From JAFGJQ01 sp964495075 (GTDB lineage: Bacteria > Planctomycetota > Phycisphaerae > UBA1845), in assembly GCA_964495075.1 (NCBI GenBank), contig CAZBUJ010000017.1, positions 1-64,000 of the forward strand: 64,000 bases of DNA. The letters run 5' to 3'. Shown here piece after piece: positions 50,669-59,690 of this stretch (the first letter of the stretch is position 1; each line of letters opens with the position of its first letter). A program made the position numbers and the translations under genes. Under the pieces are notes generated by a model. That model searched no databases, was not told the DNA's origin, and saw only the letters and a list, made by a program, of their open reading frames with translations.

Positions 50669-51213
50669 GGGTGGGCCTCTTGCGAGGCCAGGAACGACGT
50701 CCGCCGAATGCGTCGTGCCGTGTCGACCTTGACGATCCCATTCTCGATCCGGACTGGATAGAGGTCGAGGGGGCGGGACGCGGGCGGGGCCAACACCGCT
50801 CCGGTCATGTCAAAGGACGAAGCATGGCACGGGCACTTGAAACAACCGTCTTCTGCGTCCCAGGACGCGGTGCAGCCGAGATGCGTACACGTGCGGTCGA
50901 GGGCGAGGAAGCCACCGGTTTCGAGACGGGCAAGGTAGAACTTCCCGTCGGGGAACGCGGTTACCGAGTTGCGGGCGAAGCGATCCACCGGCCCCGCGAT
51001 GACGACCGAGGCCTCGGCTGCGGCCCGCGCCCGCCGGGGCCGGAGAGTCGACGCCACGACCCAGAAGACCTCCACGGTGAGCGCCGCCACCAAACCGGTC
51101 CAGATCCAGTTCAGCAGGCGCCGGCGTGATGTGGAAGCAGGGACAGAGGCGGCGGCCTCCTGCACAGGCGAGTGCGTAACACTGGGCGGTTTGTCGGGGT
51201 TGTTACGGCTCAT
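50665..51213 (-). CDS. Rieske [2Fe-2S] protein
   Basis: This is a 182-residue membrane-anchored protein: a Ser/Pro-rich N-terminus, twin-arginine-like RRRLLNWIWTG with a helix at 33-54, then the Rieske domain. Cluster ligands are Cys109 and His111 (CTHLGC) and Cys127 and His130 (CPCHASSF), with Cys114 and Cys129 forming the expected disulfide. Such proteins accept electrons from quinol at cytochrome b. It starts four bases after the cytochrome b stop and overlaps the octaheme gene. Confidence 0.93.
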   Translation of the reverse strand: MSRNNPDKPPSVTHSPVQEAAASVPASTSRRRLLNWIWTGLVAALTVEVFWVVASTLRPRRARAAAEASVVIAGPVDRFARNSVTAFPDGKFYLARLETGGFLALDRTCTHLGCTASWDAEDGCFKCPCHASSFDMTGAVLAPPASRPLDLYPVRIENGIVKVDTARRIRRTSFLASQEAHP

Positions 51214-51216
51214 GCC

Positions 51217-52569
51217 TCAGCCTCCCCACGGAGTCGTCAGTGCCATGCCTTCGCCGCGCCAGTATTCGCCGATGATGGTCAACGTCCCGAAAGTCAAGGC
51301 CAGGAATACCACGAGCGTCTGTACGGATTCGTTCCGGCCGAGTCCGAACCAGCGGCCCGTCACGACGGTGACGAGCACGGCAGTAACGGCGTACGCGAGG
51401 GTCGGGATCACACCACGCACGAACCACCCGGGTCCGGCGACCGAGGCCGCGGCGGCGTCGAGCACCACACCCGCGACACAGATCGCGATCGCCGCGATCG
51501 CCGCGACGCCCGCCGCACGCCGTGCGGCGGCGGTCAGGAACCAACGTCCGGCGGGCCCGCGGTCGTCCCCCAGCCAGGGCAGGGCCACGAATCCGGCGAC
51601 CGCCGTGAGAGGAAGCACCAGTACGGCGAATACCGGGTGCAGGTGGATGAGCATCTCCTGGAAACCCGTGAAATACCAGGGGGCTTTCGCCGGGTTCGGG
51701 CTCATGCCGAGATTGGCGCGTTCCCCGATCGGTGCACCGACCACCGCGCCCAGCAGAACCACCGTGGCGAGCACCGCCAGGGCCTGGCAGATTTCGCGCA
51801 TCAGCAGATCCGGAAAGAACATCACGGTACCATCGTCTCGGCTGTCGCTCTCAGTTCGGCGGTCGCTCGGATCGACCGCGGGCGGCTGGATCACGCCGCC
51901 GGCCTTCCGCACCCGCCAGAAGTGCAACGCCATGAGTGCGATGACCAGGGCCGGTAGCACGGTGGTGTGGAAGGTGTAAAAGGTCAGCAGCGTGTTAGGG
52001 CCGATCGTGGCGCCGCCGCGAACGGCCTGCTGCAAGGCTTCGCCGAGCCAGGGAATGTAGGCAAGCATGCCCGTCGAGATGGTGACGGCCCAGTACGCGC
52101 GCTGATCCCAGGGCAGCAGATAGCCGGTGAACGCGGCGGCGAGTACCAGGAGCATCAGGCCGGCGCCGATGATCCAGTTGAGCCGCCGCGGGCGGTGGTA
52201 GCCACCGGTGAGCACGACCCGCGCCACGTGCAGGAGGACGACGGCGATTAGCAGGTTGGCGCTCCAGTAGTGCATGCCGCGGACGAGCGGGCCGAAGCGG
52301 ATCGCGGTGGAGAACGTGCGCACGGAATCGTACGCGCCGTCGGGGACGGGCTGGTAGACCAGCAGCATCAGCATCCCGGTGCACGCCAGCGTCACCCAGA
52401 GGACCAGCGACGAGCCTCCCAGGCCGAAGGTGTGCGTCCATCGAACCGAACGGCCCGATATCCGGATCGGCCGGAGGTGAAGCAGGAACAGGCCGCGCGT
52501 CACGCGGGCCCGCTCAACATCGGTGCGGGGCCAGCCCCAGGCAGTGGTTTTCTTGACAGGGCTTGCCAT
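51217..52569 (-). CDS. Fused cytochrome b (b6 plus subunit IV) of a quinol oxidising complex
   Basis: This 450-residue inner-membrane protein oxidises quinol and feeds the Rieske protein. The b6 half has heme ligands His100/His114 (13 residues between) and His201/His216 (14 between), the 14-residue gap being the b6f-type pattern. GYLLPWDQRAYWAVT is typical. The second half corresponds to subunit IV fused in frame (KAPWYFTGFQEMLIHLHP), where PEWY of the quinol site is replaced by APWY, as in several multiheme-linked complexes. An N-terminal extension of about 40 residues precedes the first helix. It is first in a four-gene - strand operon with Rieske, octaheme cytochrome and barrel. Confidence 0.92.
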   Translation of the reverse strand: MASPVKKTTAWGWPRTDVERARVTRGLFLLHLRPIRISGRSVRWTHTFGLGGSSLVLWVTLACTGMLMLLVYQPVPDGAYDSVRTFSTAIRFGPLVRGMHYWSANLLIAVVLLHVARVVLTGGYHRPRRLNWIIGAGLMLLVLAAAFTGYLLPWDQRAYWAVTISTGMLAYIPWLGEALQQAVRGGATIGPNTLLTFYTFHTTVLPALVIALMALHFWRVRKAGGVIQPPAVDPSDRRTESDSRDDGTVMFFPDLLMREICQALAVLATVVLLGAVVGAPIGERANLGMSPNPAKAPWYFTGFQEMLIHLHPVFAVLVLPLTAVAGFVALPWLGDDRGPAGRWFLTAAARRAAGVAAIAAIAICVAGVVLDAAAASVAGPGWFVRGVIPTLAYAVTAVLVTVVTGRWFGLGRNESVQTLVVFLALTFGTLTIIGEYWRGEGMALTTPWGG

Positions 52570-52616
52570 CGCGTTTCGCTCTGTCGCGGATCACGGCTGC
52601 GGTGCAACCAGTCGAC

Positions 52617-52644
52617 AGTCTAGCGGGCGACAAGTGGCTTTCAA
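52617..52644 (-). promoter_or_regulatory. Candidate promoter of the cytochrome b operon
   Basis: On the - strand TTGAAA (52644-52639) and TAGACT (52622-52617) are 16 bases apart, 48 bases before the cytochrome b start codon. It is the best hexamer pair in the 228-bp gap. No operator-like palindrome is evident. Confidence 0.45.
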
Positions 52645-52797
52645 GCGACAGCCGGCCCGCTTCCGTCCCAACGCCGGCAAACCGCGCCCGGAGAGATTCG
52701 GACGGCACCCAGGCTGCGCAGGTGCTCGCGCCGACGCGCTCGTGTCGAGGTCGTGGAAAACGTTGGCGGTGTGGGCCGGAGGCCGCGGATGCGCCCC

Positions 52798-55278
52798 TCA
52801 TGGCGCGTCGGAGAGAACCAGCTTGCGACTCTCGAACGGAGTCGGGTAGGCGGTCAGCCAGGCTTCCGGTCTCACGTCGTTCTTGCCGTCTTTGGTGATG
52901 AGTACGACCACCTCAATGGTCCGGCCCGTCAGCCCGCGAGACAGCGGGAAGTAGTACGTGTAGTCGCCGTCCCTTTCGACGTTGTGATACTCCCACGTGT
53001 TGCTGGGATACGATACGGCTCGATCGGGGGCGCCGACCGGTTTCCCATCGACTCGAATCGCCGCGTAGGCGCCCTCGTTGCCGTGGCGGCCGTTGATCGC
53101 TATGGCGAGCGTCGCGTTGGGCGGTATCGCCTCCGCAACGAAGGAAAGCGTCCAGGCGGCGGTGGCCTTTTTCTTGGTGTACGAGTCGAGCAGATTCGAC
53201 GCTCGCCACGCGGATCGGTCGATCGCGCGTCCGCGGTAATACGCCTCGATCTCGGCCAGTCTCCGCGGCGGTCCGGCGATCCGGAGGTAGCGCACCGGAT
53301 GTTCGGAGGGCACCTTGATTACCGCGATCGTCCCCTCGCCCGCCCAGGACGGAGCCAGGGCTGTCCAGGTGCGAAGATCGGCCGACACCTCCGCGGTCGC
53401 GTCCTCGGCGAACCGGTGCAGCGCCGGGTTGAGATCAGGCTCCTCGCGATCGCGGATGCGCAGGACCACACGATCCACGCGCACCACCTCGCCGAAGTCG
53501 ACCCGCAGTGGCCGGTTCTCCACTCTCGCCACGAAATGCGTGCCCAGATCGCCGTCGAACAAATTGCGATCCCAGGTACCGCGGTTGATGAACATTTTCT
53601 GTGCGAAGAAGGCTTCGCGGGCCGCCTGGACCTGCGGGACGCGACTCGGTCCGGAACGGGCGACGCAGCGCACTTCCAGGGCGTTGCTGTCTGCGGCAAA
53701 GCACGTCGCCTCGTACAACGCCTCGGCATCCTCCGGCACCGAACACGGTTTGAGATCCCCGATCTTGCGGTGCCACGGCTTGATCAACGGCGCTCCGCCA
53801 AAAGAGACCTTCACCTCGCGCCCCTCGATCCACGCGGCATTCGGGGCGCCGTCGAGCTCAGCCCGTTTGAAACGTCGCTTCCCGGATGCCAGCCGCACCG
53901 ACGCCTCGGTCCCCGGCATCCCCAGCAGCTTCACGATGACGGGCTTGCCGGGCACGTCGCGCACAACCTCGTAGTCGCACCCCTCGACCCCGACGTCGCC
54001 GATAACGGTCTTCGTAGCAAGCAGAAGGCACGTGCGGAAGGGCTGCACGGCCACCTCGACGGAAGCTCCACCGGCGAACCGGCCGATGATGCGTTCGGAC
54101 GGATGCAGCCGCCGGAGCTCGATCGTATCTCCCCCCACCAGCCCGATCGAGTTATCGAGTTGGACCACGTACGTTACGGGATGCCATGTCAGGTTGCGAA
54201 GGGTAACGAACCGCATCTCGCCGTTGCCACGTGAAACGGCGTGCGGGCCGTACTGCTCCTCCGGCAGCAGGATGGCGGAGGTCAGAACCTCCCGGTGGCG
54301 CCGTTGCAGATTGAACAGGCGGGCCAGCTTGGGAAACTCATCGTCGCGCAAGAACCACGGATTACCGTAAATCTGCGGGGAGATGATGAGCGCGCGGTTG
54401 AACGCCTGGAGCACCAGCTCGTCTTCCCAGTAGTCGAGGCAGGATGAAAAGCAGACGCCGTGATCCTCCATGAGCCGGTTCAGGCCCGGCGTCACTCCGC
54501 GGGCGAGCGCCCCGGCCCGGTGGTGGGGTGCCGTGCCGGTGTTGTACATGAACACGTCGATGTAGGTTTCGGCTCCTTCCCAGAGCGAGGTGGTTACAAA
54601 CGGTTCGGCCTTCCCCAGCGCGACGCGCTCGTTCAGCACGATCAGGTCGGGGCAGTGAGCCCGACAGGCCTGCAGGGCGTGGATGAGCGCATCCTGCTTT
54701 TCCGGGCGTAATCCGCCGGCCACGGCGTCGAGCTTGAAGAGAAGGAAGTTGTACTCACGGCAGAACGCGACCAGCATGTCGGTGCGCTGCCGCTCTTCGG
54801 CCGGCGTGTCGCCGAAGCCGTCCGGACCGAGCCAGATCCCCAGCCGGCAGCCGAACGAGGCGGCCTTCTCGACCAACGGCGCGAAACCGTGCGGGAACTG
54901 CGCTTTGAATTCCTCCGACGCCATCGTGCCGTAGTGCGCCGGAATGAGACGCCCCACGCCCGCCGTGTACGGCCCGTCGTCGATGTTCCCGACGTCCAGC
55001 GAGTAGATGTCGAGCCGCATGCCGTATTCGTCGTGCAACCACTTGAAGAACTCGAGATTGGTGAGCGTGTGTCGCTCGGTGGTGCCCTCGTACTGGCTGT
55101 TGATCCAGTCGAAGTAGTGGGATCGCGATGGCGTACTCTGGCCGGGGCCCGCCACACGGGCGTCGGGCGTTTGCCCGACGGCGCCAGGCAATGCCGGGAG
55201 AAGCAAACACCAGGCGAGAAGCGGCAGGTGCGTGGGCGGCGCAAGACGCGGGCCCGATTCCAACGGTGACGACGGCAT
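52798..55278 (-). CDS. Secreted GH36-like glycosidase with a discoidin-like domain
   Basis: This is an 826-residue exported protein. ATG 55278 follows CAGGAGAAA and starts a signal peptide (LPLLAWCLLLPALPGAVG). The barrel resembles alpha-galactosidase-type enzymes of clan GH-D: FDWINSQYEGTTERHT, LGIWLGPDGFGDTP and FLLFKLDAVAGG, where Asp184 is at the usual KxD nucleophile position. Further on, FNRALIISPQIYGNPWFLRDDEFPKLARLFNLQRRHREVL is also GH36-like. The usual acid/base motif cannot be placed with confidence. Residues about 560-700 are discoidin (F5/8 type C)-like (WDRNLFDGDLGTHFVARVE), a carbohydrate-binding module. The extreme C-terminus is another beta domain. Alpha-galactoside is the likely, unproven substrate. 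Confidence 0.7.
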   Translation of the reverse strand: MPSSPLESGPRLAPPTHLPLLAWCLLLPALPGAVGQTPDARVAGPGQSTPSRSHYFDWINSQYEGTTERHTLTNLEFFKWLHDEYGMRLDIYSLDVGNIDDGPYTAGVGRLIPAHYGTMASEEFKAQFPHGFAPLVEKAASFGCRLGIWLGPDGFGDTPAEERQRTDMLVAFCREYNFLLFKLDAVAGGLRPEKQDALIHALQACRAHCPDLIVLNERVALGKAEPFVTTSLWEGAETYIDVFMYNTGTAPHHRAGALARGVTPGLNRLMEDHGVCFSSCLDYWEDELVLQAFNRALIISPQIYGNPWFLRDDEFPKLARLFNLQRRHREVLTSAILLPEEQYGPHAVSRGNGEMRFVTLRNLTWHPVTYVVQLDNSIGLVGGDTIELRRLHPSERIIGRFAGGASVEVAVQPFRTCLLLATKTVIGDVGVEGCDYEVVRDVPGKPVIVKLLGMPGTEASVRLASGKRRFKRAELDGAPNAAWIEGREVKVSFGGAPLIKPWHRKIGDLKPCSVPEDAEALYEATCFAADSNALEVRCVARSGPSRVPQVQAAREAFFAQKMFINRGTWDRNLFDGDLGTHFVARVENRPLRVDFGEVVRVDRVVLRIRDREEPDLNPALHRFAEDATAEVSADLRTWTALAPSWAGEGTIAVIKVPSEHPVRYLRIAGPPRRLAEIEAYYRGRAIDRSAWRASNLLDSYTKKKATAAWTLSFVAEAIPPNATLAIAINGRHGNEGAYAAIRVDGKPVGAPDRAVSYPSNTWEYHNVERDGDYTYYFPLSRGLTGRTIEVVVLITKDGKNDVRPEAWLTAYPTPFESRKLVLSDAP

Positions 55279-55359
55279 GACGATTTCTCCTGGAGCGCGC
55301 GTCACGAGCCCGCGCCATGGCGCGTCGGATACTCGAGGAACGGCGGTGCTCGCCCCGGC

Positions 55360-56142
55360 CTAATTCGACATCGTCGCGACCGTCACCGCGGGGATGCCGC
55401 AGGCGAGCATGAGCGCGGCCTGCATGGCCTGTATGGCGTCGGCCGTGGCCTTGCCGATCAAGTCACCGTTGGCCAGTTGCTCGATCCGCTTCTTGCGTTT
55501 CTTGAGTTCCTTCTTGTCGAAGGGGATGCGGAGCAGGCCGGCGCTGTTGGCCAACGAGGTGAGGATCGTCGTTCGTGGATCGACCCGCGGGCTGTCTCCG
55601 AATATGGCCTTGCGCAACCGCTCGATCAGCGCCCGTTCGGGTTGCGGGTTGATCTCAGGATAGATCGTGCGGCTGAAGATGAGAAGCACCTTGCCCTCGT
55701 CGGCGCGGAGGATGCCGCGTTCACACAGCCCCTCGGCGACGCGGTGCTGGATCCTCTTGACGGAGGCGAAACGCTGCACCCAGGTTTGCGGGGTGGCGCG
55801 GCGCTTCGCGGCGGCCATCTTGCCCAGGCACTCATCGATGACCGGCTCCCCCATCGGCTGGTCGCTGATTAGGTTGACCAGGTTCTTCTTGCCTTCCTCG
55901 ACGGTGATCCGTCCGGCCAGCAGCAGTTCGGCGAGAATCGCCCCACCGAGGGCATACCCGTGCATCGATCCGAACTCGACCGTTCCCGCCTCGTCGCGGA
56001 GGGCAAGCAGCATGATCTCTTCGTGCAGGTAGAGGGGTGTTTTGGCACCGGGCACGGCCTGGGTCTCCTTGACGGCTCCAGCAACGCGCGGCGCGGCTCT
56101 CGAACCGAAAAGTAACGCCCCATTCGTGGGCGACCCCATCAT
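55360..56142 (-). CDS. GPP34 (GOLPH3/Vps74-like) domain protein
   Basis: This is a protein of about 260 residues. The start is uncertain: ATG 56142 and 56139 lie nearest the conserved part, while the frame is open to 56295. The GPP34 fold is recognisable: LYLHEEIMLLALRDEAGTVEFG, MHGYALGGAILAELLLAGRITVEEGKKNLV, then a helical body with ERGILRADEGKVLLIFSRTIYPEINPQPE and GLLRIPFDKKELKKRKKRIEQL. In eukaryotes GOLPH3 binds phosphatidylinositol-4-phosphate on Golgi membranes and retains glycosyltransferases; in bacteria the family is uncharacterised. The lysine-rich loop (KKELKKRKKR) could contact membranes. No functionally telling neighbour is apparent. Confidence 0.82.
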   Translation of the reverse strand: MMGSPTNGALLFGSRAAPRVAGAVKETQAVPGAKTPLYLHEEIMLLALRDEAGTVEFGSMHGYALGGAILAELLLAGRITVEEGKKNLVNLISDQPMGEPVIDECLGKMAAAKRRATPQTWVQRFASVKRIQHRVAEGLCERGILRADEGKVLLIFSRTIYPEINPQPERALIERLRKAIFGDSPRVDPRTTILTSLANSAGLLRIPFDKKELKKRKKRIEQLANGDLIGKATADAIQAMQAALMLACGIPAVTVATMSN

Positions 56143-56298
56143 AGGGCCCGGCAGCCCGTGGCACAAGGCCGCATCGGTTGAGGTCGGTTCAGGGCGAAGA
56201 ACAAACATGCAGTTGAGCAGATCGGCGGAGGACAACCCGTCTGCTCGTGCTCGGCTTGACGATGAATCGATACGGCGCCAGGTTGCTGTGTACAAGCG

Positions 56299-57738
56299 TC
56301 AGAGCGCGGGCGAGCGGACCACCAGCATCTTCTCGATCTGCATATCGTGCATTGTGTAGGGGATCCCGCCGATCCCAAGACCCGACTCCCGCAGCCCCGC
56401 AAACGGCATCCAGTCGACCCGGAACGCCGTGTGGTCGTTCACCATGACCGCCGACGCATCAAGACGGTCAAACGCTGTCATGGCGGTGTCGATGTCGCGC
56501 GTGAACACGGCGGCCTGAAACGCAAAAGGAACGTCGTTGGCACGCGCGATGGCATCGTCCAGCGAATCACAGCCATAAACGCATACGACCGGGCCGAACA
56601 CTTCCTGCCGGCTCACCTTCGCGTCGACGGGCGGGTCATACAGGACGGTCGGGGCATACGTCGACGGCGAGAGTACCTCGGCGCCGCACAGCGCCTCGGC
56701 TCCGCCGGATACGGCCTCGCGGACCCAATTCTCCACCCGATCCACCTCCGCGTGCCGGATCAACGGCCCGACGTCCGTGTCGCGGTGGGTCGGATCGCCC
56801 ACCCGCAGACCGCGAGCCCGCGCCGCCAGCCGCTCGGCAAGGTCGCGGGCGATGGCCCGGTCGGCCAGCACCCGTTGCACCGACACGCAAACCTGCCCCG
56901 CGTGATAGAAACCCCCTTTGGTCAGCAGGTCGAGGGCCGCGTCCACGTCGGCGTCAGCGGCAACGATCGCCGGGGCGACGCCGCCGTGTTCGAGCGCACA
57001 TCGGGTCCCGGGCGCCAGCCGGGAGCGGAGCATCCAGCCGATCTCCGCGCTGCCGATGAAAGTCAGGAACGCCACCCGCGGATCCGTGGCCAGTTGGGTC
57101 GCGACGGCCCGGTCGGGCGCGGCGAATGCCTGGCACCACTCCGCGCCGAGCCCCGCCTCGCGCAGGATCTCGACGAACCGCATGCACGACAGCGGCGTGT
57201 CCGTCGCCGGCTTCACGATCACCGGACAGCCGACCGCGACGGCCGGGGCGACCTGGTGTACGATCAGGTTCAACGGGTGATTGAACGCGCTGATCGCGAC
57301 GACAACGCCGATGGGCTCGTGCCGGGTGAACGCGAGGCGATGCGCCGACGCGGCGTTGCGATTCATTGGAACTTCCATGCCGGCCTGCCGACGTACGGTC
57401 TCGACGCAGATGTTCATACAGTCGATGGCGCGGGCCACCTCAACTTCGGAGTCGACCAGCGGCTTGCCGCCCTCGCGGGCGGCCTCCACAGCAAGGTGCT
57501 CGGCCCGCTCGCCCATGATCGCCGCAGCCCGCTTGAGGATGCCGATGCGATGCTCCGCGTCGAGCCAGCGCGAGCGATCGCGAAACAGCGCGTCGGCGGC
57601 GACCAGCGCACGATCCGCGGCCGCGGCGTCGGCCGTGTCGAGTGTGGCGATGGGCGCGCCGTCGTAAGGGGCCGTGACGTCCAGGCGGGCATCGCCAGCG
57701 CCGCCCCCGGCAATCAGCAATGGATAATGATCGACCAT
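56299..57738 (-). CDS. NAD(P)-dependent aldehyde dehydrogenase
   Basis: This is a 479-residue ALDH-superfamily enzyme. ATG 57738 was preferred because GGGGAG lies eight bases before it; ATG 57753 is five codons upstream. Catalytic elements are complete: Asn153 (ISAFNHPLN), Glu250 (ALEHGG) and Cys284 (GQVCVSVQRV), with FIGSAEIG for the cofactor and EVFGPVV near the end. The overall pattern is close to lactaldehyde, glyceraldehyde-3-phosphate or sulfolactaldehyde-type dehydrogenases of about 475 residues. Oxidation of lactaldehyde from deoxy-sugars or of a sugar-derived semialdehyde is possible; the context with KDPG aldolase suggests sugar-acid catabolism. Confidence 0.88.
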   Translation of the reverse strand: MVDHYPLLIAGGGAGDARLDVTAPYDGAPIATLDTADAAAADRALVAADALFRDRSRWLDAEHRIGILKRAAAIMGERAEHLAVEAAREGGKPLVDSEVEVARAIDCMNICVETVRRQAGMEVPMNRNAASAHRLAFTRHEPIGVVVAISAFNHPLNLIVHQVAPAVAVGCPVIVKPATDTPLSCMRFVEILREAGLGAEWCQAFAAPDRAVATQLATDPRVAFLTFIGSAEIGWMLRSRLAPGTRCALEHGGVAPAIVAADADVDAALDLLTKGGFYHAGQVCVSVQRVLADRAIARDLAERLAARARGLRVGDPTHRDTDVGPLIRHAEVDRVENWVREAVSGGAEALCGAEVLSPSTYAPTVLYDPPVDAKVSRQEVFGPVVCVYGCDSLDDAIARANDVPFAFQAAVFTRDIDTAMTAFDRLDASAVMVNDHTAFRVDWMPFAGLRESGLGIGGIPYTMHDMQIEKMLVVRSPAL

Positions 57739-58383
57739 CTCGAATCTCCCCATAGGGCTGTGCGGTTACGGATTCACTCGAACTCATCGCGTCGTTTGGC
57801 ACGCCGGTGGTTCTCGCCGTCGTGGGCGGACTGATCGCGACTGGCTGGACGCGGTGATCGGCCCGCCTGCACGGACGAGTCGACAGCCCCCCTTATGATA
57901 CTCGATGATCGCGCCAAGATCGATGAACGATCAGCGCGATAGAGACCTTGCGAGCAGGCGGCGTCCTCGGCTGCCCTCACCGCTCAGCTTCTACACGGTA
58001 GGGAACAGGCGCGAATGTGGTACGAAGCGAGTGCTGCGGACCAAGGGCCGCCACCGTTCCGAAAACAGCGACGAGCAGGTTCGTATCGAGCCCGCGGGAC
58101 TGGCGGGGGCGTTCGTCAAGGACATCTCCCTGCCGGTCACCGACAAGCGAGTGGGCGGCGAGACCCGGCGCCCGATCACCGCATTCGGTTGCCATGCCAC
58201 CTTGGAAGACATCATCCAGGTCAATGACGATGCGGCTGCGGAGGGCGTTCTCGACCTGAAGTAGGAGGGCGAGGGGAGGGTCGGTGGCCGTCCGAGCTTC
58301 AAGACCGTGCGCAACCTGCCCTGCGGTGTCTGGCGGACGCTGACGCGCATCGAGACGCACACGTGGCACGCTGGCTGTCCCCC
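57739..58383. other. Intergenic region with a possible gene relic
   Basis: This 645-bp stretch lies between the aldehyde dehydrogenase and KDPG aldolase genes. A rightward frame ending at 58264 closes with 50 well-balanced residues (LAGAFVKDISLPVTDKRVG ... LEDIIQVNDDAAAEGVLDL) that look protein-like, whereas its upstream part is arginine-rich. It has no clear start or ribosome site, so it may be the 3' relic of a lost gene. Nothing else is evident. Confidence 0.35.
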
Positions 58384-59025
58384 TCATCCCCCTGGGACCG
58401 AGCTCACCAGGGCGACGGCCTCGCGTACTCGTTTCGCGATTTCGCCGAAGTTGCGCTCGGTGAGCAGGCGCGGCGGGACCATCCACGTGCCGGCTACGGC
58501 CAGAACGGAATCAAGCCGCAGGTAGTCGAGCGCGTTGGTGGCGTTCACCCCGCCCGTCGGGACGAATCGCACGTGTGGAAACGGTGGGTGCAGCGCCGCG
58601 ACGGCCTGCGTCCCGCCGAGCGGCTCGGCCGGAAAGAACTTCACCACGTCGAGCCCGAGATCCAGGGCCGCCATTATGTCGGTGGCTGTTGCAACCCCAG
58701 GGAGTAACGGCACGCCCTGATCGCGACAATACGTCCCGACCCGCGGGCTCAATCCGGGCGTCACGATGAATCGGGCGCCCGCGTCGGTGACGTGTGCCGC
58801 CTGCTCGATGCTGAGCACGGTGCCCGCGCCCACGAGCAGTTCCGGATGCTCGGCCAGCCGGCGAATCGTCGAGATGGCGGCATCGGATCGCAACGCGACT
58901 TCCACGCACGGCAGGCCGCCGGCCAGTAAGGCGTCGGCGAGGACGTGCCCATCGTCGGCCCGAGCCGGCGTGACGACCGGCACCAAACGGTGCCGGGCAA
59001 TCGCGGACAGCCAATCGTCTGGCAT
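58384..59025 (-). CDS. eda: KDPG / KHG aldolase
   Basis: This is a 213-residue cytoplasmic class I aldolase that splits 2-keto-3-deoxy-6-phosphogluconate into pyruvate and glyceraldehyde 3-phosphate, the last step for both kduI-kduD and UxaE routes. ATG 59025 follows GAGGAGA; the longer frame to 59247 is cysteine- and glycine-rich and unconvincing. Active-site residues fit E. coli Eda: Glu42 and Arg46 (VEVALR), Thr69 (GAGTV), Pro90 (IVTPG) and Schiff-base Lys129 (DVVKFFPAE). A perfect 16-bp palindrome sits 81 bases upstream and may control it. Confidence 0.92.
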   Translation of the reverse strand: MPDDWLSAIARHRLVPVVTPARADDGHVLADALLAGGLPCVEVALRSDAAISTIRRLAEHPELLVGAGTVLSIEQAAHVTDAGARFIVTPGLSPRVGTYCRDQGVPLLPGVATATDIMAALDLGLDVVKFFPAEPLGGTQAVAALHPPFPHVRFVPTGGVNATNALDYLRLDSVLAVAGTWMVPPRLLTERNFGEIAKRVREAVALVSSVPGG

Positions 59026-59105
59026 CGACGGTGGTCTCCTCGTTGGAGAGTGATCCGACGCAGCACGCCGGGAATCGACTGCGAGCGCCGCGGCGGCTCG
59101 CCCGC

Positions 59106-59121
59106 CTTGTTCCGGAACAAG
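59106..59121. promoter_or_regulatory. Perfect 16-bp palindrome upstream of eda
   Basis: CTTGTTCC-GGAACAAG is a perfect 8-0-8 palindrome located 81 bases before the eda start codon. Length and symmetry make it a strong candidate operator, for example for an IclR-, LacI- or GntR-type uronate regulator. No second copy was noticed near kduI-kduD in the part visible here. Confidence 0.5.
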
Positions 59122-59690
59122 TGACGGAAGCGACCAGGGCCCGTGTTGTCCAGCCGCCCGGTGGAACACATTGTAGGCACACCGGCCGGTCCGTCCAGAT
59201 TGGTCGCAGCCATCACCACACTGCCCATCGACGGGGCATTCTGACATGATGCGGCCCGGAGGTTGGGTGCGTCATGGTGAAACCATCTGAGTCCCGCGCA
59301 CCGCACTGGTACTCCCTCGGGCGCGGTTGCATCATCGATGGCTTGCCGGTCGAACGGCGCCCGATGGGCTGTACGGCCGGCACACGGCCGTCCGGAACCG
59401 ATCACGCCTGATCAGCGCGATCGCGAGCGGCGTGACGGTCGTCGTGTGCGGCATGGTCCACAGCGCGGTTCGAGGCGTCCAGTCCGGCCCACAAAAGGCA
59501 GGAAGGAGTGCCCGCGCCCCACTCTTCCTAACCCTTTTTCGGCATCGGCGAGTATACGAGACCGCCCGCCGCGCCCGGTCAACTCGTAACGCTCTTATTT
59601 GAGGGCGTCGCAGCGTGAAGACCCAGGTCATCGGCCTGTCCGCAAGGGCGCCGTCGATTCAGCGTAGCGACGGCGGGCATCGCGACAGCG

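Noticed and set aside
56347..57834. 495-codon rightward frame opposite the aldehyde dehydrogenase
   Set aside because: Arg-rich shadow; the opposite strand encodes a complete ALDH with catalytic Cys and Glu.
59327..59602. Short ORFs upstream of eda
   Set aside because: Arg-rich in all frames, no ribosome sites, no family likeness.
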